Part shown: positions 1-6,277 of the stretch, piece by piece
Layout: each line of letters starts with the position of its first letter
Position numbering within the stretch: the first letter of the stretch is position 1
The notes under the pieces: generated by a model
The model's input: the letters and a program-made list of their open reading frames with translations, nothing else
Database searches by the model: none
What the model was told of the DNA's origin: nothing
From: Aquificaceae bacterium
GTDB lineage: Bacteria; Aquificota; Aquificia; Aquificales; Aquificaceae
DNA length: 16,190 bases
Direction of reading: 5' to 3'
Assembly: GCA_026982025.1 (NCBI GenBank)
Contig: JALSHX010000181.1
Span: 1-16,190, forward strand
Made by a program: the position numbers and the translations under genes

Positions 1-94
1 TGGGCTTTCTTCCTCCGTTTTTACAGGATTCATACCTGTCAAGAATTTCCCCTATTACCCAGACCTTGTAGTGATATACCCCTATTGCCCCCAT
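1..94 (-). CDS. Unrecognised gene, 5' part only, runs off the left edge
   Basis: An open frame of 31 codons begins at ATG 94-92 and reaches the window edge without a stop. The peptide opens MGAIGVYHYKVWVIGEILDR and continues with a basic, Gly-rich stretch. I do not recognise the family. It lies on the fabD strand, 53 bases beyond the fabD stop, so it could be the next gene of that transcript. A GAGG lies about 12 bases before the ATG, a little far for a Shine-Dalgarno, and a TATAAT sits at 118-113, so it may have its own promoter. An in-frame stop at 112-110 leaves this ATG as the only ordinary start. The residue composition looks like a real protein, but the piece is short and the call could be chance. 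Confidence 0.45.
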   Translation of the reverse strand, partial: MGAIGVYHYKVWVIGEILDRYESCKNGGRKP

Positions 95-147
95 CCGAAT
101 TCTAAGCCTCTAATTATATACTCATTCATTACCTCTTTGTTACCCCG

Positions 148-1089
148 TCATGAAAGGACCTTATAAGCCCTCTCAAGGTCCTCAACCTTTTCAATGTTCA
201 GAACCCTAACACCCTGATCAATCTGGGAAATGAGCTTTGAAAGAACGTTTTTAGGTCCCACCTCCACGAAGGTATCCACTCCTCTCTCAATCATGTACCT
301 GACCGAGTGCACCCACCTGACGGGAGAAAAAAGCTGTTTGTACAGGTTCTCCCGTATCTCGTGAGCCATCCTGTGTTCCTCTGCAGTTACATTTTGAACA
401 ATCGGAATCTCCACATTTCTTATAGGAGTCTGGGCAAGCTTCAGTCTGAAGGCGTCAGCCGCGTCCTTCATTAAAGAACAGTGAGAGGGAACAGAAACCT
501 TTAGAACAATTACCCTTGCACCCCTTTCCTTTGCAAGCTCGCAAGCTCTTTCAACCGCCTCCTTTTCTCCTGAGATAACAGTCTGGGTAGGAGAGTTGTA
601 GTTCGCCGGCTCAACTATTCCTATTTCAGATGCCTGCCTGCAAACCTCCTCAACTGTTGGTGCATCCACCTTTAAAATAGCAGCCATTGAGCCTCTTCCC
701 TCGGGCACAGCCTCCTGCATGTACTTTCCCCTCAGGTACGCAAGGCGGACCGCTTCAAAAAGCTCTATTCCCTCCGCAGCAAGGAGTGCGGTGTACTCAC
801 CGAGAGAATGCCCCGCCACATAATCGGGCTTGGGAAACCCTTCCTTCATCATAACCCTGAAAATAGCGTAGGAGGCGGTGAGGATGCCCGGCTGGGTGTA
901 AACGGTCATGTTAAGCTTCTCCTCGGTTCCTTTGAGGACCACATCCACTATGTCGGGGAGGGACATTCTGAGAGCCTGCTCCGTTGAATGAAATACATCC
1001 GCGGATTCGTGAAATTGCCTGTAAAAATCGTAAGCCATTCCTACATACTGGGATCCCTGACCGGGAAAAACGTAAGCCAATTTACCCAT
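148..1089 (-). CDS. fabD: Malonyl CoA-acyl carrier protein transacylase
   Basis: FabD moves malonyl from CoA to acyl carrier protein, supplying the extender unit for type II fatty-acid synthesis in the cytoplasm. The protein of 313 residues has the family's usual length. It shows the N-terminal VFPGQGSQYVGM motif, the nucleophile elbow GHSLGEYTAL with the catalytic Ser near residue 93, and the PSHCSLM segment carrying the catalytic His near residue 200. The conserved QPGILTASYAI and VEVGPKNVLSKLI segments are also present. I start it at ATG 1089 because family members begin just before the FPGQGSQ motif. A GTG at 1107 would add six residues, but neither start has a Shine-Dalgarno. A TACAAT box ends eight bases before the ATG, suggesting a leaderless message. 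It is divergent from the aconitase gene and is not next to other fab genes here. Confidence 0.95.
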   Translation of the reverse strand: MGKLAYVFPGQGSQYVGMAYDFYRQFHESADVFHSTEQALRMSLPDIVDVVLKGTEEKLNMTVYTQPGILTASYAIFRVMMKEGFPKPDYVAGHSLGEYTALLAAEGIELFEAVRLAYLRGKYMQEAVPEGRGSMAAILKVDAPTVEEVCRQASEIGIVEPANYNSPTQTVISGEKEAVERACELAKERGARVIVLKVSVPSHCSLMKDAADAFRLKLAQTPIRNVEIPIVQNVTAEEHRMAHEIRENLYKQLFSPVRWVHSVRYMIERGVDTFVEVGPKNVLSKLISQIDQGVRVLNIEKVEDLERAYKVLS

Positions 1090-1097
1090 GGAGGAGT

Positions 1098-1103
1098 ATT
1101 GTA
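1098..1103 (-). promoter_or_regulatory. Candidate -10 box of fabD, possibly leaderless
   Basis: TACAAT on the minus strand ends eight bases before the fabD ATG. The intervening bases ACTCCTCC contain no Shine-Dalgarno; they resemble the anti-Shine-Dalgarno instead. A transcript from this box would start at or within about two bases of the ATG. No good -35 is visible at normal spacing. Confidence 0.4.
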
Positions 1104-1118
1104 TCACTCAAGTAAACT

Positions 1119-1146
1119 TTGCCAGCCTTGACAAAAGGCATAAAAT
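1119..1146 (+). promoter_or_regulatory. Candidate promoter of the aconitase-to-rpmI gene run
   Basis: TTGCCA at 1119-1124 and TAAAAT at 1141-1146 are separated by 16 bases, a good sigma-70-type match. The predicted start is near 1153, leaving a leader of about 40 bases with GGAGG at 1182-1186 before the ATG at 1194. A second perfect TTGACA at 1128-1133 has only a poor -10 partner. It lies back to back with the fabD promoter. Confidence 0.5.
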
Positions 1147-1193
1147 AAGTTAATCCTTCTAAAACATCGTTTGAGTTCAACGGAGGCTCGGTA

Positions 1194-3173
1194 ATGGCAA
1201 AAGGGACGGTAGCTTACAAAATTATCCGTCAGCACCTCGTAAGCGGGAAAATGAACCCCGGAGAGGAGATAGCCATCAGGATAGACCAGACGCTGACTCA
1301 GGACGCAACGGGAACGATGGCATACCTTGAGCTTGAAGCTATGGGCATTGACAGGGTAAAAACTGAGCTGTCGGTTAGCTATATAGATCACAACATGCTC
1401 CAAACCGACTTCAGAAACCCCGACGATCACAAGTACCTCATGAGCGTTGCAAAGAGGTTCGGCATATGGCTTTCAAAACCCGGAAATGGAATTTGTCATC
1501 AAATTCATGTGGAGAGGTTCGCAAAACCCGGAAAAACCCTTCTGGGTTCCGACTCCCACACGCCCACAAGCGGGGGTGTGGGAATGATAGCCATAGGAGC
1601 GGGGGGTCTTGATGTCGCGGCGGCGATGGCGGGAGAGCCCTTTTACCTCAAAATGCCCAAAATAGTGGGCGTAAAACTCACGGGAAAAATGCCCGACTGG
1701 GTAACCGCTAAGGACATAATCCTTGAACTCCTGAGGAGATTGACGGTAAAGGGTGGCGTGGGAAAGATATTTGAGTACTTCGGAGATGGCGTTAAGGAGC
1801 TCACCGTCCCCGAAAGGTCAACGATCACCAACATGGGTGCGGAGCTTGGAGCAACCACCTCCGTATTTCCTTCCGACGAGATAACGAGAGCATACCTGAA
1901 AGCTCAGGGCAGGGAACAGGACTGGATTGAACTCCTCCCGGATCCGGATGCGGAATACGATGAGGTGATTGAGATCGATCTTAATCAACTTGAACCCCTG
2001 ATAGCCCAGCCCCACTCGCCCGACAATGTGGTGCCCGTTCGTGAGATTGAGGGTGTAAAGGTAGATCAGGTGGTCATAGGCTCCTGCACCAATTCCTCCT
2101 TTGTTGACCTTACGAGAAGCGCAAAGCTCCTTGAGGGTCAAAAAGTACATCCCGATGTGGTCTTTGCGGTGGCACCGGGCTCAAAGCAGGCTCTTGAGTT
2201 GATTACGGAAAACGGTGAGCTTCTCAATTTCCTTAAGGCGGGTGCAAGAATCCTTGAAACCGCCTGCGGTCCCTGTATAGGAATGGGCTACGCACCCCCC
2301 AGCGGAGGAGTTTCCGTTAGGAGCTTTAACAGAAACTTTGAGGGGAGGTCGGGCACTCCCGACGCGAAAGTTTATCTTGCATCACCCGAAACATGCGTTG
2401 CCTGTGCCATAGCGGGGGAAGTCATTGACCCCCGCAGACTGGCTCAGAAAACGGGAGCAAAGTGGATAAAGGTTGATATGCCCGAGCGGTTTCCTTACGG
2501 CGACGAAGCATTCATTGAGCCTCTCCCCCCCGAAGAGGCAAAAGGCGTAGGAATTTACAGGGGACCCAACATTAAGCCCCTGCCTCCCTTTGATGAGCTA
2601 CCCTCGGACCTTGAGGCAAAGGTTGCACTCGTGGTGGGAGACAACATCACCACCGATCACATAATGCCCGCAGGAGCAAAGATCCTTCCCCTCAGGTCCA
2701 ACATTTACGCCATATCTGAATATGTTTACCACTATGTTGATCCGGATTTTGTTAAGAGGATAAAGAGCATAGCAGACGCCGGCTACGCCGGCGTGATCGT
2801 GGGAGGAGAAAATTACGGACAGGGTTCCTCAAGGGAGCACGCAGCCCTCGCTCCGAGGTTTCTCGGCGTAAGAGCGGTAATTGCCAAGTCCTTTGCACGA
2901 ATCCACCACGCAAATCTCGTCAACTTCGGCATAGTCCCCCTTGAACTCAAGAATCCCTCGGACTACGAGAGGTTTTCCCTCGGAGATGAGCTTATCATCT
3001 CCGATCTGAGAGAGGCTCTTCAGGAAGGGCGGGAGGTCAAGGTCTTGAACAAAACTACGGGCGAGGAAATCCTCTGCAGGTACAACCTAACCCCCTACCA
3101 GATTGAGGTTCTCCTCGGAGGCGGAAGGCTCAACTACATAAAAAACAAGCAGAGGGAATCCGCCCTTTCCTGA
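1194..3173 (+). CDS. Aconitate hydratase, Aquifex type (659 aa)
   Basis: Aconitase interconverts citrate and isocitrate through cis-aconitate using a [4Fe-4S] cluster. The protein is shorter than the roughly 890-residue AcnA and belongs to the compact Aquifex-type branch. Visible motifs in order are GSDSHTPTSGGVGM near residue 118, GSCTNSS with the cluster ligand Cys298, and CGPCIGMG with ligands Cys358 and Cys361. Near residue 401 is SPETCVACAIAGEV, and the C-terminal swivel domain has GDNITTDHIMPAG and NYGQGSSREHAAL, the latter carrying substrate-binding Ser/Arg. GGAGG seven bases before ATG 1194 supports the start. The malate dehydrogenase gene follows after 15 bases and fumarase after that, so three TCA-cycle enzymes are encoded together. 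In Aquificales the cycle runs reductively, which is inferred here from the likely taxon. The standard name would be acn or aco; I leave the symbol open because naming differs in this branch. Confidence 0.96.
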   Translation: MAKGTVAYKIIRQHLVSGKMNPGEEIAIRIDQTLTQDATGTMAYLELEAMGIDRVKTELSVSYIDHNMLQTDFRNPDDHKYLMSVAKRFGIWLSKPGNGICHQIHVERFAKPGKTLLGSDSHTPTSGGVGMIAIGAGGLDVAAAMAGEPFYLKMPKIVGVKLTGKMPDWVTAKDIILELLRRLTVKGGVGKIFEYFGDGVKELTVPERSTITNMGAELGATTSVFPSDEITRAYLKAQGREQDWIELLPDPDAEYDEVIEIDLNQLEPLIAQPHSPDNVVPVREIEGVKVDQVVIGSCTNSSFVDLTRSAKLLEGQKVHPDVVFAVAPGSKQALELITENGELLNFLKAGARILETACGPCIGMGYAPPSGGVSVRSFNRNFEGRSGTPDAKVYLASPETCVACAIAGEVIDPRRLAQKTGAKWIKVDMPERFPYGDEAFIEPLPPEEAKGVGIYRGPNIKPLPPFDELPSDLEAKVALVVGDNITTDHIMPAGAKILPLRSNIYAISEYVYHYVDPDFVKRIKSIADAGYAGVIVGGENYGQGSSREHAALAPRFLGVRAVIAKSFARIHHANLVNFGIVPLELKNPSDYERFSLGDELIISDLREALQEGREVKVLNKTTGEEILCRYNLTPYQIEVLLGGGRLNYIKNKQRESALS

Positions 3174-3188
3174 AAAGGAGGTCCTGAT

Positions 3189-4196
3189 ATGACTATGAGG
3201 AAGGTGGTTTCGGTGGTGGGTGCGGGGAATGTGGGGGAACACGTCGCAAGTCTTATCGCAGTTAAGGGACTCGCGGATGTCAGGCTATTTGACATCCCCA
3301 GAAGAGACGGAGACAAGGTTTTTGAACCCGTTAAAGGAAAAGCCCTTGATATGAAGCAAATGCTGTCGGCAATGGACATTGACACGAGAATTGACGGTTT
3401 CACCGTTTCACCGGAGGGAGACGGCTACGAACCGATAGCCCGGAGCGACATCGTGGTCATTACTGCGGGTTTTCCCAGAAGACCGGGAATGTCAAGGGAG
3501 GACCTCCTTGAAGCAAACATAAAAATTCTCGGTACCATCATCTCCAAGGTCAGGCAGTACGCTCCCGACTCAATACTCCTCGTTGTCACCAACCCCGTTG
3601 ATATTATGACATACACAGCTGTCAAGCTCAGCGGTTTCCCCGCGAGCAGGGTTATAGGCATGGCGGGAGTCCTTGACTCCGCGAGGTTCAAGACCTTTAT
3701 AGCACAGGAGCTCAGGGTTTCGCCCAGAGACATACACGCCTATGTTATAGGAGGTCACGGCGATGAGATGGTTCCCCTCATCTCCATGTCCAATGTGGGC
3801 GGGATCCCTCTAAAGGACCTGATCCCCCGGGACAAACTTCAGGAGATAATCCACAGGACCAGATTCGGAGGCGGGGAGATAGTTGACCTTATGGGAACAT
3901 CAGCCTACTATGCTCCGGCGGCTGCCGTAACTGACATGGTTGAGGCTCTTGTCACCAACAGCAGGAGAATTCTTCCCTGCAGTGTGTACCTTGACGGAGA
4001 GGCGGGGGAATATTACGGGGTTAAGGGCTTCTGCGTGGGAGTTCCGGTGAAGCTCGGAGCGTCGGGAGTTGAGGACATAATTAAGGTCCCCATGATTGAG
4101 GAGGAACGCTCAATGTGGGAGAGGTCCGTTGAGTCGGTAAAAAAGAGTGTTGATATGGCGGAGGTAATGCTGGGTGAGAAGAGTCCGAGTGCATGA
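3189..4196 (+). CDS. mdh: Malate dehydrogenase, LDH-like type
   Basis: The enzyme interconverts malate and oxaloacetate with NAD(H). The Rossmann nucleotide site is GAGNVG at residues 11-16, and Asp35 after the second strand indicates NAD preference. The mobile substrate loop RRPGMSR (residues 97-103) has the arginines expected of a malate rather than lactate dehydrogenase. VTNPVDIMTY is the conserved NP segment, and GGHGDEMVP carries the catalytic His190. A ten-residue stretch at about 37-46 before the KGKALDM segment is longer than in many relatives. A strong Shine-Dalgarno AAAGGAGGT at 3174-3182 lies six bases before the ATG. The stop overlaps the fumarase gene by 23 bases, implying translational coupling. 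Total length of 335 residues is slightly above the usual 310-320. Confidence 0.96.
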   Translation: MTMRKVVSVVGAGNVGEHVASLIAVKGLADVRLFDIPRRDGDKVFEPVKGKALDMKQMLSAMDIDTRIDGFTVSPEGDGYEPIARSDIVVITAGFPRRPGMSREDLLEANIKILGTIISKVRQYAPDSILLVVTNPVDIMTYTAVKLSGFPASRVIGMAGVLDSARFKTFIAQELRVSPRDIHAYVIGGHGDEMVPLISMSNVGGIPLKDLIPRDKLQEIIHRTRFGGGEIVDLMGTSAYYAPAAAVTDMVEALVTNSRRILPCSVYLDGEAGEYYGVKGFCVGVPVKLGASGVEDIIKVPMIEEERSMWERSVESVKKSVDMAEVMLGEKSPSA

Positions 4197-5019
4197 AATA
4201 GAGGAAGCGGTCAAAGAGCTGACCATTAAAGCCAATTACGAAATACCTGAGGAAACCCTCATCATTTTTAAGAAGGCACTTGAAGAGGAAGAGTCTCCCA
4301 TCGGAAAGGAAGTTCTTTCCCAAATCCTTGAAAATGCAAAAGCCTCGAGAGAAGAGTCCTCACCCTACTGTCAGGATACGGGAGTAACCGTTGTTTTTAT
4401 GGACATAGGTCAGGAAGTGGTTATTGAAGGGGGTAGTCTTGAGGAAGCTGTAAACAGGGGAGTGAAGAGGGCTACGGAGGAAGGACTCCTCAGGGCATCT
4501 ATGGTCTGGGACCCTGTTTTTGAGAGGAAAAACACGGGAGACAACACTCCCGCAATCCTCCACACAAGGGTGGTTCCCGGTGAAAGGGTTAAAATCATCG
4601 TTGCTCCAAAAGGGGCAGGGTCTGAGAACACCTCAAGACTTGCCATGCTCAAGCCTGCAGACGGCTGGGAGGGTGTCAAAAACTTTATACTTGAGACGGT
4701 TGAAAAAGCCGGTCCCAATGCCTGCCCTCCGCTAACCGTCGGCGTGGGAATTGGAGGAAACTTTGAAATGTGTGCAATCCTCGCTAAAAGAGCCATCCTC
4801 AGACCCCACGGTGAGAGGAGCGGTGACCCCCTAATAAGGAAAATTGAGGAGGAGCTGATAACGGAAATCAACAAACTCGGTCTCGGACCCATGGGATTCG
4901 GCGGAACCGTCACCGCGGTTGATGTAAAGGTGGAAATGATGCCCTGCCATATCGCCTCCCTTCCCGTTGCTGTTAACATCCAGTGCCACGCATCAAGGCA
5001 TCAGGAAAAGGAATTATGA
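4174..5019 (+). CDS. Fumarate hydratase class I, alpha subunit
   Basis: This is the N-terminal half of an oxygen-sensitive [4Fe-4S] fumarase that reversibly hydrates fumarate to malate. It works with a separate beta subunit, which is not in this window. Family segments are YCQDTGVTVVFMDIG, NTGDNTPAILHTR, PKGAGSENTS, NACPPLTVGVGIGGNFE and the C-terminal QCHASRH. Cys66, Cys184 and Cys271 are the likely cluster ligands, judged by spacing in known class I enzymes. Length of 281 residues is typical. I keep the GTG start at 4174 because relatives begin M-R-x-I/V and a GGAGGT lies nine bases upstream; another in-frame GTG at 4189 would remove five residues. The gene overlaps mdh by 23 bases, and its TGA overlaps the next small gene as ATGA. 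Tartrate dehydratase alpha is a homologue, but the malate-pathway neighbours favour fumarase. Confidence 0.93.
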   Translation: MRRVRVHEIEEAVKELTIKANYEIPEETLIIFKKALEEEESPIGKEVLSQILENAKASREESSPYCQDTGVTVVFMDIGQEVVIEGGSLEEAVNRGVKRATEEGLLRASMVWDPVFERKNTGDNTPAILHTRVVPGERVKIIVAPKGAGSENTSRLAMLKPADGWEGVKNFILETVEKAGPNACPPLTVGVGIGGNFEMCAILAKRAILRPHGERSGDPLIRKIEEELITEINKLGLGPMGFGGTVTAVDVKVEMMPCHIASLPVAVNIQCHASRHQEKEL

Positions 5020-5138
5020 AGTACATTCTCCTTCTGACCTTCATAGGACTGATAACCGTTATCTTTCTCTCTGGATTCGCTTTCAGGATGCTCAGGTCAA
5101 GGATCATTAAGAAGGAAAGAGAGGAAAGATGGAGCTGA
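5016..5138 (+). CDS. Small one-helix membrane protein (40 aa), unrecognised
   Basis: A 40-codon frame starts at ATG 5016, which overlaps the fumarase stop as ATGA, and ends at TGA 5136-5138, ten bases into the next gene. The protein opens MKYILLLTFIGLITVIFLSG and is hydrophobic over residues 4-23. A short tail follows that is rich in Arg, Lys and Glu. This predicts one transmembrane helix with the basic tail in the cytoplasm. An AGGAAAAGGA stretch lies just upstream. Coupling on both sides and the clean membrane-anchor layout argue that it is translated. No family is recognised. It lies directly before a multi-helix membrane protein, so the two may form a complex. The short length keeps confidence moderate. 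Confidence 0.6.
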   Translation: MKYILLLTFIGLITVIFLSGFAFRMLRSRIIKKEREERWS

Positions 5139-5527
5139 TCCCCCTCTCCTTTTATGCGGGCTCCCTCTTTCTCCTGCTAACAGCCGTTGTTCCGGTGCTT
5201 TTGAGAACGCCGAAAAATAAAGATATTGCGGGAAGTTTTTACGGAAGGATCCTATGGCGCTTTTACGGGATTGCTTTTTTACTTCTGGTAGTGTATCTTA
5301 TTTTGGGCAAGAAATGGTGGGGCATATTACTTTTGGCGGGGCTCGGGGTTAATGTGATAATATCCATGTGGCTTAAAGGTCTGAAGGGGCGTTTGGGAAG
5401 CATTGAGAAACTGAACTACAATTCCCCGGAAAGAACACGATTCAGAAGGATCTCTTACCTGTCAACCTTAACCCTTCTCACAAATCTCCTCATCTCCACG
5501 ATTATTCTCTTTAAGGAGGTTGAATGA
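5129..5527 (+). CDS. Small integral membrane protein (132 aa), unknown function
   Basis: I do not recognise a family. Four hydrophobic segments at about residues 7-25, 46-60, 64-82 and 108-128 predict an integral membrane protein of the inner membrane. Between the first two lies a polar stretch with PKNKD, and a basic loop with KGLKGRLG follows the third. The ATG at 5129 sits inside the end of the preceding 40-residue gene and has a GAGAGGA element shortly upstream. The stop overlaps the infC ATG as ATGA, so its translation is probably coupled to that of IF3. Its place between fumarase and infC gives no direct hint of role. Confidence 0.8.
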   Translation: MELIPLSFYAGSLFLLLTAVVPVLLRTPKNKDIAGSFYGRILWRFYGIAFLLLVVYLILGKKWWGILLLAGLGVNVIISMWLKGLKGRLGSIEKLNYNSPERTRFRRISYLSTLTLLTNLLISTIILFKEVE

Positions 5528-6051
5528 GCAAAGCTACCAACTACCGGGTGAACCACCAGATCAGGGCAAGGGAGGTGAGGCTAATTGACGAAAAGGGACA
5601 GCAGGTAGGAATTGTCCCGGTCAAGGAGGCACTTCAAATAGCACAGGAGAAGGAACTTGACCTCGTTGAAATAGCACCTCAGGCAAAACCCCCGGTCTGT
5701 AAGATCATGGATTACGGAAAGTTCAAGTATGAGCTGAAGAAGAAGGAGAGGGAGGCAAGGAAGAAGCAGAGGGAACACTCAATTGAGGTGAAGGATATAA
5801 GGATGAAGGTCAGGATTGATGAACACGACCTTCAGGTCAAGCTCAAGCACATGAGGGAGTTCCTTGAGGACGGGGACAAGGTCAGGGTAAGGGTGAGGTT
5901 CAGAGGACGGGAGAATGTTCATCCCGAGCTGGGAGACAGGCTCTTTAAAAAGATCATTGATAACCTCGGTGATGTGTGTGAGGTGGAGGTTCCTCCCAAA
6001 AAGGAGGGACCCTTTATGATCTTCACCCTCGCCCCGAAGCGAAAGAAGTAA
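5524..6051 (+). CDS. infC: Translation initiation factor IF-3
   Basis: IF3 binds the 30S subunit, keeps it apart from 50S and checks start-codon pairing. The protein of 175 residues has the normal two-domain form. The N domain carries [44 protein letters not shown] follows it, and a Lys/Glu-rich linker helix leads to the C domain with [20 protein letters not shown] and [16 protein letters not shown] at 5513-5520 lies just before ATG 5524, which overlaps the stop of the preceding membrane-protein gene. In many bacteria infC begins with a rare AUU-type codon that allows self-control by IF3. Here the start is a plain ATG with a strong Shine-Dalgarno, so that mechanism is not evident. rpmI follows after 22 bases, the classical order. 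Confidence 0.97.
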   Translation: MSKATNYRVNHQIRAREVRLIDEKGQQVGIVPVKEALQIAQEKELDLVEIAPQAKPPVCKIMDYGKFKYELKKKEREARKKQREHSIEVKDIRMKVRIDEHDLQVKLKHMREFLEDGDKVRVRVRFRGRENVHPELGDRLFKKIIDNLGDVCEVEVPPKKEGPFMIFTLAPKRKK

Positions 6052-6060
6052 TCCTTGTTG

Positions 6061-6066
6061 TATAAT
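6061..6066 (+). promoter_or_regulatory. Perfect -10 box directly before rpmI
   Basis: TATAAT at 6061-6066 is followed by seven bases and then the rpmI ATG at 6074. No Shine-Dalgarno lies in the infC-rpmI gap. The placement predicts transcription starting at the ATG itself. The -35 position (around 6038-6043, AGCGAA) is a poor match, so this may be a secondary promoter. Confidence 0.45.
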
Positions 6067-6073
6067 TGATCCG

Positions 6074-6277
6074 ATGGGAAAGGTGAAGCTCAAAACAAAC
6101 AGGTCAGCAAAAAAGAGGTTCAAGGTCACCGCCAGCGGGAAAATCAAGAGGTGGAGATCCGGCGGCTCACACTACAACACAAAAAAGGATCCAAAGAGAA
6201 AAAGGAGGCTCCGCACCGCAGGTCTGGTGAAAGAAAACATGCTGGACCATGTGAGGGACCTTCTCAAAAAGGCTTAA
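6074..6277 (+). CDS. rpmI: 50S ribosomal protein L35
   Basis: L35 is a small basic protein of the large ribosomal subunit. The 67 residues show the family pattern throughout: a basic start with [20 protein letters not shown], the central SHYNTKK segment, and the C-terminal [10 protein letters not shown]. The family pattern fixes the start at ATG 6074, because L35 begins within a few residues of this motif. No Shine-Dalgarno precedes it; instead a perfect TATAAT box ends seven bases upstream. The usual partner rplT (L20) does not follow. The stop TAA at 6275-6277 directly touches the stop of the convergent nadE gene, leaving no room for a separate terminator. Confidence 0.96.
   Translation: MGKVKLKTNRSAKKRFKVTASGKIKRWRSGGSHYNTKKDPKRKRRLRTAGLVKENMLDHVRDLLKKA

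Noticed and set aside
1128..1156. TTGACA at 1128-1133 as main aconitase -35
   Set aside because: At normal spacing the -10 would be a poor match; the TTGCCA/TAAAAT pair at 16 bases is better, although both may contribute.
4410..4979. 189-codon minus-strand open frame opposite fumarase alpha
   Set aside because: It mirrors a conserved enzyme; its Ser/Pro/Thr-rich composition is typical of a reverse-frame shadow.
5524..5526. Possible rare AUU-type start for infC autoregulation
   Set aside because: The start is a plain ATG placed correctly after AAGGAGGT, and the protein begins where the family does.
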